Shown: in pieces, positions 9,023-17,486 of the stretch
How positions within the stretch are numbered: the stretch's first letter is position 1
Layout of the letters: every line of letters starts with the position of its first letter
DNA from: Chelatococcus sambhunathii
Lineage (GTDB): Bacteria > Pseudomonadota > Alphaproteobacteria > Rhizobiales > Methylopilaceae
Length of the DNA: 46,775 nucleotides
Reading direction: 5' to 3'
Assembly (NCBI GenBank): GCA_031316315.1
Contig: JADBEO010000033.1
Span: forward strand, 1 to 46,775
Program-made: the position numbers and the translations under genes
Notes under the pieces: generated by a model
What the model saw: only the letters and a program-made list of their open reading frames with translations
Told to the model about the DNA's origin: nothing
Database searches by the model: none

Positions 9023-10288
9023 TCACCGCGCGCCCTCGGCGCGCTGCTGCGGTTTGTCGTCGGCCTTGGCGCCGGTGCCGGGCGCCTCGTCCTGTGGCTC
9101 GCTGTTGGCGCCCGGCGCGCCCACGGCGATCTTCGACCCGTCGCGCAGGCGTGTAAAACCGGTGGTGACGACCTGATCGCCCGCCTCGACGCCCGAAGAG
9201 ATCACCGCGAGCGCCGCGTCCTGTCGCGTCACCGTCACCGGCCGCTGTTCGACGGTCGCGCCGTCCTTCACTCGGAACACGAAGGGTCCGTCCGGTCCTT
9301 GCTGCACGGCCGGTCCCGGCACGGTCACGACATCCTTCAGGACGTCGACGGCGACGCGGATCGTCGTGAACTGGCCCGGCCAGAGCGCGAGCTCGGCGTT
9401 GGGGAAGCTCGCCTTGAGCTTCACGGTGCCGGTGGTCTGGTCGACCTGGTTATCGATGACCTCGAGCGTCCCGCGGTCGAGTACGGCCGCGCCGTCGCCG
9501 CTCAGCGCCTCGACCGAGACAGGCCCGCGCGCCATAGCCCTGGTGATCGCCGCGATGTTCTGCTGCGGCAGGGTGAACTGCGCGGCGATAGGCTGCAGCT
9601 GCGTGATGGTGACGATGCCGGTCGTCTCGCCGGCGGTGACGTAGTTGCCCTGGTCGACGCCGCGGACCCCGGTGCGGCCGGAGAGCGGCGCGCGCACAAC
9701 CGTGCGGTCGAGCGTCGTCTTGGCCTGGTCGATCAGCGCCCCGTAGTAGCGCACCTGCGCCTGCAGCTGGTCGATCGTCGATTTGGCGGTGTCGGCCTGC
9801 TGCTGGGTGCCGAAGTCGTTCTTGGCGAGGCGCGAATAGCGCTCGTAGTCGCGTTTCGCGTTGGCGAGTTGCGCCTCATATTGCGCCTTCTGCGCGACTG
9901 CCTGGTCGTACTGCGCCTGGTACGTCGCTGGATCGATCCGCGCGAGCACGTCGCCGGCCTTCACGTCCTGTCCCTCGCGGAAGGCCACCTCAACCAGGGT
10001 GCCTTCGACTTGCGGGCGCACCGTCACCGTGTTCGGCGCCTGGAAGGAGCCGACGCCGTCGAGGAAAACCGGAACGTCCTTGCGCTCGGCCTTGGCCGCG
10101 ATCACCGGAACGGCCTGGTCGGGAGCGCCGCCGCGCCGGCGGCCGCCGCGGTTGGGCTGACCGCCGGAACCGGCGTCCTTCGAAGCTGACAGGAAGGGCG
10201 GCGGCCAGAACGGCGCGGGCGGCGGCCAGAAGCGCCACGCCGCGACGCCGGCGGCCACAAAAAGCAAGAGAATGACGACGCGCTTCAT
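9023..10288 (-). CDS. mdtA: RND periplasmic adaptor (membrane fusion protein), MdtA-like
   Basis: Periplasmic adaptor linking the RND pumps to the outer-membrane channel. A single N-terminal hydrophobic segment (MKRVVILLLFVAAGVAAWRFW) anchors or exports it and is followed by a Pro/Gly-rich linker. The HlyD-type lipoyl half-motif (TVTVRPQVEGTLVEV), an alpha-helical hairpin rich in Gln and Ala (about residues 120-180), the second lipoyl half (TVVRAPLSGRTGVR) and beta-barrel domains come next. The 421 residues are typical. Its ATG overlaps the stop of the upstream outer-membrane gene by four bases (10285-10288), so the two are translationally coupled. Confidence 0.93.
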   Translation of the reverse strand: MKRVVILLLFVAAGVAAWRFWPPPAPFWPPPFLSASKDAGSGGQPNRGGRRRGGAPDQAVPVIAAKAERKDVPVFLDGVGSFQAPNTVTVRPQVEGTLVEVAFREGQDVKAGDVLARIDPATYQAQYDQAVAQKAQYEAQLANAKRDYERYSRLAKNDFGTQQQADTAKSTIDQLQAQVRYYGALIDQAKTTLDRTVVRAPLSGRTGVRGVDQGNYVTAGETTGIVTITQLQPIAAQFTLPQQNIAAITRAMARGPVSVEALSGDGAAVLDRGTLEVIDNQVDQTTGTVKLKASFPNAELALWPGQFTTIRVAVDVLKDVVTVPGPAVQQGPDGPFVFRVKDGATVEQRPVTVTRQDAALAVISSGVEAGDQVVTTGFTRLRDGSKIAVGAPGANSEPQDEAPGTGAKADDKPQQRAEGAR

Positions 10289-11751
10289 CGGGCGGCTATC
10301 TTCGGCACGTTGAAGGCGGGCAGGGGATCGCCGCCGGCTGGCCTCCCGCCGGCGGCCCAGCCTCCGCCGAGCGCCTCGAACATGGAGACGAGCGCCTGGA
10401 ACCTCGCGAGGCGGGCCGCGACGAGCGAGTCCTGCGCGTCGAACAGCGTCTGCTGCGTGTTCAAAACCGTCACGATGTCGACCGCGCCCTCCTTCAGCTG
10501 CGCCTGCGCGATGTCATAGGCCTCGCGCGCGCTCTTCACCGCGGCCTCCTGCAGACGCACCTGCTCGGCGGTCTTTCGCACGCCGATCAGCGCGTTCTCG
10601 ACATCTACGAACGACTGCACCGCGGCCTTGCGGTAGGCGAACAGGTTTTCGCGATACTGGCCCTTGGCGAGGTCGAGGTTGCCGGGCAGCGACTGATCGA
10701 GGATCGGCTGGGTGAGGCCGCCGGCGATCTGGTAGGCGAAGGCGCTGCTCGAGATCAGCGAACGTAGCGCGGTGCTCTCGAAGCCTCCCTGGGCGGTCAA
10801 ATCGATCGAGGGCAGGAACTCGGCGCGGGCGGCGGTGATGTCGGCGTCGCTCGCGGCGAGGGTCGCCTCCGCCTGCCGGACGTCGGGGCGACGCACGAGC
10901 AGCGCCGACGGCAGGCCGGGCGAGATCTTCGGGACCTTCAGCGAAGTGAGCCTGCCGCCCTTGATGTCGACCCGGATCGGCGGACGGCCGACGAGCAGCG
11001 CGATGGCGGTCTCGTTGGTGCGGATCTCCTGCTCGATCGGCGGAAGGGCCGCGCGCTGCTGGTCCAGGATGGCGCGCTGCTGCGCGCGGTCGAGGGCCGA
11101 CGCGGTGCCGACCTCGACCCGCGCCTGGATGGCGTCGAGAATCGTCTGCGCCGACTTGACGTTGCCGCGCGCGATGGCGAGCCGCTCCTGAGAAGACAGG
11201 AGGGCGAAATAGGTATTTGCGATGTTGGTTTGGACGGAAAGCGCCACGACTTCTTCGTCGAAACGCGCGGCCACCGCGGAGGCCTGCGCCGAGCGGACCG
11301 AGGCCCGGTTCTTGCCCCAGAAATCGAGCTCATAGCTGGCGTTGAGGCCGAGCTGGTAGCTGCCCTGCAGCTTGTCCGTTCTGGCGTTCGGTGCGCCGGT
11401 CGCCTGCGCGGTGCCGTCGACGACGGGGATCAGCGTAGCGCCGTTGATGCGGACCTGCGCGTCGGCCTGCTCGATCCGCGCCTTGGCGGCGCCGATGTCC
11501 TGGTTCGCGCGCTCGGCCTCGAGGATCAGGCTCGTCAGTTCAGCGGAGCCGAATCCACGCCACCAGTCCGGAGCGGGCCACGCGGCCTTGGGCGCTGCGA
11601 CGTCCTTCCAACGACCGGGAGTGTCGACCCCGAGCGCCGGCCGGTCCCACTTGTCGGCGCAACCCGAGAGGCTGAGGCCGCAGATCGCCGCCGCGGCCAG
11701 CCGCCGCCCCCTGATCCGACCCTGCAAAGCCGATGCCTCTGTCACTCGCAC
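10285..11751 (-). CDS. outer-membrane efflux lipoprotein, NodT family
   Basis: TolC-like outer-membrane channel of the RND complex, and the first gene of the four-gene efflux operon. The signal peptide ends in the lipobox LSGC with Cys31, so a lipid anchor is expected. The two OEP repeats follow (tunnel helices with QADAQVRINGATLIPVVDGTAQ and the later ASDADITAARAEFLPSIDL). Its 488 residues are normal for the NodT class. GTG 11751 is taken as the start; a second GTG two codons in (11745) is equally possible. Placing the channel gene first, ahead of adaptor and pumps, differs from E. coli mdtABC, which has no channel gene. Confidence 0.9.
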   Translation of the reverse strand: MRVTEASALQGRIRGRRLAAAAICGLSLSGCADKWDRPALGVDTPGRWKDVAAPKAAWPAPDWWRGFGSAELTSLILEAERANQDIGAAKARIEQADAQVRINGATLIPVVDGTAQATGAPNARTDKLQGSYQLGLNASYELDFWGKNRASVRSAQASAVAARFDEEVVALSVQTNIANTYFALLSSQERLAIARGNVKSAQTILDAIQARVEVGTASALDRAQQRAILDQQRAALPPIEQEIRTNETAIALLVGRPPIRVDIKGGRLTSLKVPKISPGLPSALLVRRPDVRQAEATLAASDADITAARAEFLPSIDLTAQGGFESTALRSLISSSAFAYQIAGGLTQPILDQSLPGNLDLAKGQYRENLFAYRKAAVQSFVDVENALIGVRKTAEQVRLQEAAVKSAREAYDIAQAQLKEGAVDIVTVLNTQQTLFDAQDSLVAARLARFQALVSMFEALGGGWAAGGRPAGGDPLPAFNVPKIAAR

Positions 11752-11884
11752 GCGCCGACGGACTCTCGCATGAAGGGCTATCGGCCGCCATTGCGGCCGC
11801 GCGACACCGGAGGGCGAGACGGCCTCAGCTTTCCACGCCCGGATCGCGGCTTATCTGCGGCGGCTCACGCAGCCGTGACGCATG
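11752..11884. promoter_or_regulatory. upstream region of efflux operon
   Basis: These 133 bases between cbbY and the efflux operon should contain the efflux promoter. No regulator gene adjoins it, and no clear operator or terminator hairpin was recognised. Confidence 0.3.
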
Positions 11885-12631
11885 TCACGCGACAAGCGAG
11901 CGCAGCAGGCCAATTGACACAATGGTTTCGCCGGCGCCGGCCCCCGCGATGTGCCGGGCTGGCGCGCCCGGCTCGCCGAGATTGTCGAAGACGGACGCCG
12001 CGCCGTCGAACTTCTGGTCGTCGCTGTAGAAGCTCGGCGTCACCACGCACCGGATGCCGGCGGCCCGCGCCGACTTCAGCCCGTGCAGCGTGTCCTCCAG
12101 CGCGATCGCTTCGCTCGCATCGACGCCGAGCCGTTCGAGCGCCAGCAGGTAGATGTCCGGCGCCGGCTTCTTGGCCGCCGCCTCGTCGCCGGCCGCGATC
12201 ACATCGAACAAGGCCGGTCCGTCCGCCCCGAGCGTCGCGATCAGCAGCGCCTCGACATTCTTCGCGCTGGTGGTGGTGGCGATGGCCAGCTTCAGCCCGG
12301 CGGCTCGCGCCTGACGGATCAGCCGCTCGACGCCCGGACGCAGCTTGACCGCGCCTTCGCGGACGGAGGCCGCGTAGCGGCGGTTCTTCGCGGCGTGCAA
12401 CTCGTCGAGCCGGTCGAAGCCGCGCTCGGCCTCGTCGGGACCGTCGAACTCGATGAAATGCAGGAGCCGTTCCTTGCCGCCCATCACATGGAGCAGGCGC
12501 CGGTAGGTCGGCTGGTCCCACTCCCAGGGCAGATCGAATTCGCGGAAGGTCGCGTTCAGGGCGGCGCGGTGGGTCTCCTCGGTCTCGGCGAGCGTGCCGT
12601 CGACGTCGAAAATCAGCGCCTTCAGAGCCAT
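11885..12631 (-). CDS. cbbY: HAD-superfamily phosphatase, CbbY type
   Basis: Haloacid-dehalogenase phosphatase. CbbY enzymes remove xylulose 1,5-bisphosphate, a misfire product that inhibits RuBisCO. The start at 12631 gives [20 protein letters not shown], with nucleophile Asp9 and acid Asp11 of the DxDGT motif. The cap region LPWEWDQPTYRRLLHVMGGKER is characteristic of CbbY. The motif-II region is IATTTSAKN and the acidic motif III is ALEDTLHGLKSA. Its 248 residues are usual. The ATG overlaps the rpe stop by one base (TGATG). It is the last gene of the cbb operon. A more general sugar-phosphate phosphatase role cannot be excluded. Confidence 0.85.
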   Translation of the reverse strand: MALKALIFDVDGTLAETEETHRAALNATFREFDLPWEWDQPTYRRLLHVMGGKERLLHFIEFDGPDEAERGFDRLDELHAAKNRRYAASVREGAVKLRPGVERLIRQARAAGLKLAIATTTSAKNVEALLIATLGADGPALFDVIAAGDEAAAKKPAPDIYLLALERLGVDASEAIALEDTLHGLKSARAAGIRCVVTPSFYSDDQKFDGAASVFDNLGEPGAPARHIAGAGAGETIVSIGLLRSLVA

Positions 12632-13320
12632 CAGGCGGCGCGTCTCGAGAGCGCCGCGTCGGCGGAGGCGCGGATGGCCGAGATGTGGCGAGCGTAATGG
12701 TCGGGGCCGTCCTTGAACACCGCGTTGCCGGCGACAAAGGCGTCGGCGCCCGCCGCAGCGCATTGGGCGGCCGTCTCGGGCCCGACGCCGCCGTCGACCT
12801 GGATATGGATCGGCCGATCGCCGATCATGCGGCGCACGCGGACGATCTTCTCCAGCGTCTCAGGGATGAAGGACTGGCCGCCGAAACCTGGATTGACCGT
12901 CATGACGAGGACGAGGTCGACCTTGTCGAGCGTGTACTCCACGACGCTCTCGGGCGTCGCCGGGTTGATCGCGACGCCGGCCTTCTTGCCGAGCGAGCGG
13001 ATCAGCTGGAGCGAGCGGTCGAGATGCGGGCCGGCCTCGGCGTGGACCGTAAGCCGGTCGCAGCCGGCCTTGGCGAAGGCCTCGAGATACGGATCGGCCG
13101 GCGCAATCATCAGGTGGCAGTCGAACAGCGCGTCGGTCCAGCGTCGCAGCCGCTTCACGACCTCGGGGCCGAAGGTGATGTTCGGCACGAAATGCCCGTC
13201 CATCACGTCGAGATGCACCCAGTCGCCGCCGGCGGCGATGACGTCGCGGGTCTCCTCGCCGAGGCGAGAGAAGTCCGACGACAGGATCGAGGGGGCGATG
13301 ACGGCGGAGCGTGCGGGCAT
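12631..13320 (-). CDS. rpe: ribulose-phosphate 3-epimerase
   Basis: Interconverts D-xylulose 5-phosphate and D-ribulose 5-phosphate in the Calvin and pentose phosphate cycles (cbbE). The TIM-barrel hallmarks are all present: APSILSSDF at the N terminus, [18 protein letters not shown] with a metal-binding Asp, [15 protein letters not shown], and [10 protein letters not shown] for phosphate binding. Its 229 residues are normal. It lies between cbbP, which is 202 bases upstream across a two-hairpin repeat, and cbbY, which is translationally coupled to it. The operon position points to a role in regenerating or using ribulose 5-phosphate together with phosphoribulokinase. Confidence 0.96.
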   Translation of the reverse strand: MPARSAVIAPSILSSDFSRLGEETRDVIAAGGDWVHLDVMDGHFVPNITFGPEVVKRLRRWTDALFDCHLMIAPADPYLEAFAKAGCDRLTVHAEAGPHLDRSLQLIRSLGKKAGVAINPATPESVVEYTLDKVDLVLVMTVNPGFGGQSFIPETLEKIVRVRRMIGDRPIHIQVDGGVGPETAAQCAAAGADAFVAGNAVFKDGPDHYARHISAIRASADAALSRRAA

Positions 13321-13426
13321 GGTCGGCGTTCACGGCATGGGCATGTTGCGGCGCCGCATCCTGTTAGACCTTCGGACGCGTCGCGTACAGCCCCGGCACG
13401 TCGCTGTGCGGGGGAACCTCCTCGTC

Positions 13427-13506
13427 GTCCTCCGGCTTGACCGGAGGACCCACGTCTCCCGTCGAACTCGACGCCCGGCATGGATGGTCCGGTCAAGCCG
13501 GACCAT
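13427..13506. repeat. two-hairpin REP-like element, copy A
   Basis: Hairpin 1 (13427-13449) has arms GTCCTCCGG/CCGGAGGAC around loop CTTGA. Hairpin 2 (13484-13506) has arms ATGGTCCGG/CCGGACCAT around loop TCAAG. They are separated by 34 bases. The same pair with the same arm sequences occurs inverted at 22456-22534. It lies within the cbb operon between cbbP and rpe. Confidence 0.9.
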
Positions 13507-13522
13507 GACGAAGCGTTGAAGC

Positions 13523-14398
13523 TCACTCCGCCCGGCGCTTCCTCTCCACGAGATTGAGAATCATAGGCGTCAGGATCAGCTGCATCGCGAGGTCGAGCTT
13601 GCCGCCTGGGATCACGATGGAGTTCGCCCGCGACATGAAGCTCCAGGAGATCATCGAGAGCAGGTAGGGGAAGTCGATGCCGTGCGGATCGCGGAAGCGG
13701 ATCACCACCATCGACTCCTCGGCGGTTGGGATCGTCCGGGAAATGAAGGGGTTCGACGTGTCGACCGTCGGGATGCGTTGGAAGTTGATGTCGGTCGTCG
13801 TGAACTGCGGGCAGATGTATCTCACGTAGTCGGGCATGCGCCGCAGGATCGTCTGGGTGACGTCCTCCTGCTCGTAGCCGCGATCATTCTTGTCGCGGTG
13901 GATCTTCTGGATCCATTCGAGGTTGATGACCGGCACGACGCCGATCTTGAGGTCGGCGTATTGGGCGATGTTAAGCCCGTCGCCGATCACCGCCCCATGC
14001 AGCCCCTCGTAGAACAGCACGTCGGTCGGCGCCGGCAGATCCTCCCAGCCGGTGAAGCTGCCCATCGGCAGGCCGAAATGCTGCGAGGCGGCGAGGTCGT
14101 GGACGTAGTGGCGCGTCCGTCCGGTCCCCTCCTCGGAATAGGAGCGGAAGACCTCCTCGAGCTCTTCGAGCAGATTCCCGTCATGGCCGAAATGCGAGAA
14201 GTGATGGTTGCCTCTCCGCGCCTCGTCCTCGGCGTGGCGGCGCATCGACTCGCGGTCGAAGCGATGGAAGGCGTCGCCCTCGACGAAGGCGGCGGCGATC
14301 TTCTCGCGCCGGAAGATCTGTTCGAAGGTCGTGCGCACCGACGTCGTGCCGGAGCCCGACGAGCCGGTGACCGAGATGATCGGATGTCGGATCGACAT
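13523..14398 (-). CDS. cbbP: phosphoribulokinase
   Basis: Phosphorylates ribulose 5-phosphate to ribulose 1,5-bisphosphate, the RuBisCO substrate. The start MSIRHPIISVTGSSGSGTTS at 14398 places the P-loop at residues 12-20. The proteobacterial PrkA signatures FVEGDAFHRFDR, HHFSHFGHDGN, FYEGLHGA and KIGVVPVINLEWIQKIHRD all follow. At 291 residues it is the short bacterial (octameric, NADH-activated) class. It is 16 bases downstream of fbp. In Methylobacterium extorquens, which does not fix carbon by the Calvin cycle, the product is reported to act as a signal for the LysR regulator QscR. With no RuBisCO gene in the window both roles remain open. Confidence 0.97.
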   Translation of the reverse strand: MSIRHPIISVTGSSGSGTTSVRTTFEQIFRREKIAAAFVEGDAFHRFDRESMRRHAEDEARRGNHHFSHFGHDGNLLEELEEVFRSYSEEGTGRTRHYVHDLAASQHFGLPMGSFTGWEDLPAPTDVLFYEGLHGAVIGDGLNIAQYADLKIGVVPVINLEWIQKIHRDKNDRGYEQEDVTQTILRRMPDYVRYICPQFTTTDINFQRIPTVDTSNPFISRTIPTAEESMVVIRFRDPHGIDFPYLLSMISWSFMSRANSIVIPGGKLDLAMQLILTPMILNLVERKRRAE

Positions 14399-14414
14399 CG
14401 GCCGGCCTGGCCGC

Positions 14415-15443
14415 TCAGGCCAGGAACAGCCCGCGCTTGGCGAAGAGCGGCGAGGACGCGCCCTTGCCCGCGGGCTTGGCGTGGTACTCGCCGAACCGCT
14501 CGACCTCCTCGGCCGAGCCGGCCACGAGCGGGCAGCGCGCATGCAGCTTGGACGGGACGATGTCGAGGATGCGCGTCCTGCCGTCGGTCGCCGCGCCGCC
14601 GGCCTGCTCGCACACGAAGGCGATCGGGCTGCACTCGTAGACGAGCCGCAGGCGTCCCTGGCCGTAGCCGTCGCGCCCGTCGCCCGGATAGAGATACACG
14701 CCGCCGCGGATCAGGATGCGGAAGACGTCCGCGACCAGCGATCCGACCCAGCGCATGTTGAAGTTCTTGGCCCGCGGCCCCGTCTCGCCGGCGAGGCAGT
14801 CGTCGATATAGCTTCGCGTCGCGGCGTCCCAGTGCCGGACGTTGGATGCGTTGATCGCGTATTCCTTGGTCTTTTCGGGGATTTTCACGTCGGCGTGGGT
14901 GCGCAGGAATTTGTCGGAGCCGCGCTCCAGCATGAAGATCTGCGTTCCTTCGCCGACCGTCAGCACCAGCGCCGTCGCCGGGCCGTAAACGATGAATCCG
15001 GCCGCGAGCTGCGCCGAGCCCGGCTGCAGGAAGGTGTCCTCGCCGATGTTCGGCAGCACGCCGAACAGCGTGCCGATCGACACATTGGTCTCGATGTTGG
15101 ACGAGCCGTCGAGCGGGTCCATCGCCACGGCCAGCGGCGCGTCCGCGTCGAGCACGGCGACGTCGTCGGCCTCCTCCGAGCCGACGCGCGCGACCGGCGC
15201 ATCCTTGAGCGCCTCGAGCGTCATCTCGTGGGTGCGCAGGTCGAGCGCCTTCTGGGTGTCGCCGCCGGCGTTGCCGCCGATCGCAGCGGCCATGTTCCCC
15301 TCGAGCGCGCCGCGCCCGACGATGGCCGCGATCGCGCGGCCCGCCTCGCACATGGCCAGGATCGTCTTCGCCACGCCGCGCCGCCCGGCGTCGTCGCCCG
15401 CCCACTGGTCGAGATAGGCCTCGAGGGTCAACAGCTCGGCCAA
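14415..15443 (-). CDS. fbp: class I fructose-1,6-bisphosphatase (cbbF position)
   Basis: Hydrolyses fructose 1,6-bisphosphate, and in cbb operons often sedoheptulose 1,7-bisphosphate as well. The class I active site is clear: GSEEADD around Glu90-Glu91, the metal site DPLDGSSN at residues 109-116, and the later LIRGGVYLYPGD and LVYECSPIAFVCEQAGG. Its 342 residues are normal. It is the first gene of the minus-strand cbb operon, 149 bases from the divergent cbbR-type gene, so it is likely the direct regulatory target. It leads into cbbP after 16 bases. Confidence 0.95.
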   Translation of the reverse strand: MAELLTLEAYLDQWAGDDAGRRGVAKTILAMCEAGRAIAAIVGRGALEGNMAAAIGGNAGGDTQKALDLRTHEMTLEALKDAPVARVGSEEADDVAVLDADAPLAVAMDPLDGSSNIETNVSIGTLFGVLPNIGEDTFLQPGSAQLAAGFIVYGPATALVLTVGEGTQIFMLERGSDKFLRTHADVKIPEKTKEYAINASNVRHWDAATRSYIDDCLAGETGPRAKNFNMRWVGSLVADVFRILIRGGVYLYPGDGRDGYGQGRLRLVYECSPIAFVCEQAGGAATDGRTRILDIVPSKLHARCPLVAGSAEEVERFGEYHAKPAGKGASSPLFAKRGLFLA

Positions 15444-15592
15444 GGCGCGTCTCCATTATCGTCTTCTTGTGCGGCGGATCATGCCCCGCCGCGACGCCTG
15501 CATACAGCGCAGATTATCCCCATGCGACGCAACAGATTGTCGTAAGCGCGGATTGCTCAGGAAAGCCAAAGCCACTAAAGCCTGCATTCAGG
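15444..15592. promoter_or_regulatory. divergent cbbR / cbb operon control region
   Basis: This 149-base space between divergent fbp and the LysR gene is where a CbbR-type regulator would bind. I looked for paired T-N11-A boxes and found several weak candidates around 15510-15550 (TTATCCCC, TTGTCGTAA) but no convincing symmetric site. Confidence 0.45.
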
Positions 15593-16534
15593 ATGTCTGA
15601 AGAGCTGATCCGATCCCTGACCGTCAAGCAGCTGCGCGCGCTGGCCGCCGTCGCGGACACCGGCGCCGTCAGCGCCGCCGCACGCCGGCTGGGCGTCACG
15701 CCGCCGGCGGTGACCATGCAAGTGCAACTGCTCGAGGCGGCGATGGCGCTGCCGCTGCTCGACCGCTCCGGCGACAAGTTCCGTCCGACCGACGCCGGCC
15801 GCGAGGTCGTCGAGGCGGTCGCGCGCATCGAATCGGCGATCCGCGACTGCGTCGCTTCCCTGGAGGCGATGAAGGGGCTGGAGGGCGGCCGCGTCGCCGT
15901 CGCGATCGTCTCGACGGCCAAGTATTTCGCGCCGATGGCCCTTGGCGCCTTCGCCCGCGCCCATCCCAAAGTCGAGCTGTCGCTCGCGGTCGGCAATCGC
16001 ATGGAGGTGCTGAACCATCTGCGCGGCGACCAGGTCGACGTCGCCATCATGGGCCGGCCGCCGGAGGACATCGAGACCATCCGCACGGTGATCGGCGACC
16101 ACCCGCACATCGTGGTCGCGCCGCCGGACCATGCGCTGGTCGGTAAGAAGCTCGGCCCGAAGGCGCTGACAGGCCAGACCTTCCTCATGCGCGAGCAGGG
16201 CTCGGGTACGCGCGCTTTGATGGAGCGCCTGTTCGGGGAGGAGGGCGTCTATCCGAAGATCGGCATGGAGATCGGCTCGAACGAGACGATCAAGCAGGCG
16301 GTGATCGCCGGGCTCGGGCTCGCCTTCATCTCCGCCCACACGGTCGCGGCGGAGATCGCTGAGGGCCGGCTCGTGCAGCTCGACGTCGAGGGGCTTCCCA
16401 TCATGCGCCAGTGGCACGTCGTCCGCCGCGCCGGCAAGCGCCTGACGCCGCCGGCCGCCGCCATGAGCGCGTTCCTCGCCGAACGCGGCGCCGAGTTCTT
16501 GCCGCGCATCGAGAAGAAGAACGCCGGCGGCTGA
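15593..16534 (+). CDS. cbbR: LysR-family regulator, CbbR type
   Basis: LysR transcription factor of 313 residues. The ATG at 15593 gives MSEELIRSLTVKQLRALAAVAD, the normal distance to the N-terminal helix-turn-helix (AVSAAARRLGVTPPAVTMQVQLLE). An upstream extension of the frame is not LysR-like. The effector domain shows CbbR features such as VSTAKYFAP, VAIMGRPPED and REQGSGTRALMERLF, the last lining the ligand pocket in this group. It is divergent from fbp-cbbP-rpe-cbbY and so probably controls them in response to a Calvin-cycle metabolite. A QscR-like role in serine-cycle control is an alternative. Confidence 0.9.
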   Translation: MSEELIRSLTVKQLRALAAVADTGAVSAAARRLGVTPPAVTMQVQLLEAAMALPLLDRSGDKFRPTDAGREVVEAVARIESAIRDCVASLEAMKGLEGGRVAVAIVSTAKYFAPMALGAFARAHPKVELSLAVGNRMEVLNHLRGDQVDVAIMGRPPEDIETIRTVIGDHPHIVVAPPDHALVGKKLGPKALTGQTFLMREQGSGTRALMERLFGEEGVYPKIGMEIGSNETIKQAVIAGLGLAFISAHTVAAEIAEGRLVQLDVEGLPIMRQWHVVRRAGKRLTPPAAAMSAFLAERGAEFLPRIEKKNAGG

Positions 16535-16577
16535 CGTCGCCGATCCATGTCGGCCTGGAACCCGGAAGCCGGTTGCT

Positions 16578-16595
16578 GCGTCTTGCTTGAGACGC
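16578..16595 (+). repeat. small hairpin upstream of receiver gene
   Basis: A perfect six-base stem GCGTCT/AGACGC with loop TGCTTG lies between cbbR and the receiver gene. It could be the weak end of the cbbR transcript, but no T-tract follows. Confidence 0.35.
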
Positions 16596-16613
16596 CACAA
16601 AGGCAGCGGGCAG

Positions 16614-16967
16614 ATGCGCATCCTGATCGTCGAGGACGAGCCCGTCATCGCCCTGGAGATTGAGGCGATCGTTCAGGAACGCCTGCCGCATGCCGAGACG
16701 ACGCTGGCCGCGTCGGTCCGCGAAGCGATGGACGTGCTGGACCACGGCGTGGGCTTCGCTTTCCTCGACATCGATGTGACCGACGGCAAGAGCTATCCGC
16801 TCGCGCTTGAACTGAGATCACGGAGCATCCCGTTCGTGTTCGTCTCGGGCGCCATGCGGCATGACGCGCCCCACGGGTTGGCCGAAGAGCGAATGGTGCG
16901 GAAACCGTTCACGCCGGGCGACATCGTCCGACAGCTCGCGGTCCTTGACACGCGAGACGCCGAATAG
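16614..16967 (+). CDS. single-domain response regulator (receiver only)
   Basis: Stand-alone receiver domain of 117 residues with no output domain. Visible are the acidic pair Glu7-Asp8, the phospho-acceptor Asp52 in FLDIDV, the switch Ser78 in FVSGA, and Lys97 in VRKPF. ATG 16614 is preferred because RILIVEDEP begins at once and a purine-rich AAAGGCAGCGGG lies just upstream. No histidine kinase or phosphotransferase is encoded nearby, so its partner is unknown. Such proteins in Hyphomicrobiales often belong to stress or motility phosphorelays. It converges on folK with nine bases between the two. Confidence 0.85.
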   Translation: MRILIVEDEPVIALEIEAIVQERLPHAETTLAASVREAMDVLDHGVGFAFLDIDVTDGKSYPLALELRSRSIPFVFVSGAMRHDAPHGLAEERMVRKPFTPGDIVRQLAVLDTRDAE

Positions 16968-16976
16968 GCCCACGCG

Positions 16977-17486
16977 TCATCGCTCGCTCGGCCGCCACGG
17001 CGGGGCGAGCCGAACGAAGCCCTGCTCGCCCTGCGCCTCCGCGGACTCTCTAATGGACCGGTCGTCGAGCACGAGGTCGGGCCGGATCTCCGCGAGCGGC
17101 GCGAGCACGAAGGCGCGGTTGAACATTTCCTTGTGCGGGATGATCAGCCGCTGCGACGCCACCTTGTCGTCGCCGAGATAGAGAATGTCGACGTCGATGA
17201 CGCGCGGCCCCCAGCGGAAGGTCTCCTCGCGGCCCAGCTCCTCCTCGACTCCTTGGGTGAACCCAAGCGCTTCTTCCGGCGACAGCGTCGTGCGGCCGAC
17301 GGCGCAGGCGTTGGCGAACCAGTCCTGGTCGAGATAGCCCCACGGCGCGGTGCGCCAGATCGAGGACGCCGCGACGAACTCGATCTCCGGGCCTGCGAAC
17401 AGCCGCGCCATGGCGCGCTTCAAGTTCTCGACCTTGTCGCCGACGTTGCTGCCGAGGCCGATCCCGATCTCGCGGACCTCAGGCAT
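16977..17486 (-). CDS. folK: 6-hydroxymethyl-7,8-dihydropterin pyrophosphokinase
   Basis: Transfers pyrophosphate from ATP to 6-hydroxymethyl-dihydropterin. It shows the HPPK pattern IGLGSNVGDKVENL, then SSIWRTAPWGYLDQDWFANA, then RWGPRVIDVDILYLGD with the Mg-binding Asp pair. Its 169 residues are typical. It overlaps folB by eight bases and is the last gene of a minus-strand operon headed by mfnD and mfnF. The reaction serves folate, but hydroxymethyl-dihydropterin diphosphate is also an intermediate on the way to methanopterin, so it may supply both cofactors. Confidence 0.95.
   Translation of the reverse strand: MPEVREIGIGLGSNVGDKVENLKRAMARLFAGPEIEFVAASSIWRTAPWGYLDQDWFANACAVGRTTLSPEEALGFTQGVEEELGREETFRWGPRVIDVDILYLGDDKVASQRLIIPHKEMFNRAFVLAPLAEIRPDLVLDDRSIRESAEAQGEQGFVRLAPPWRPSER

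Noticed and set aside
13203..13526. small frame containing SSWSGLTGPS
   Set aside because: The peptide is a translation of the two-hairpin repeat. The same peptide appears at copy B (22451-22541), so it is a repeat artefact and not a protein family.
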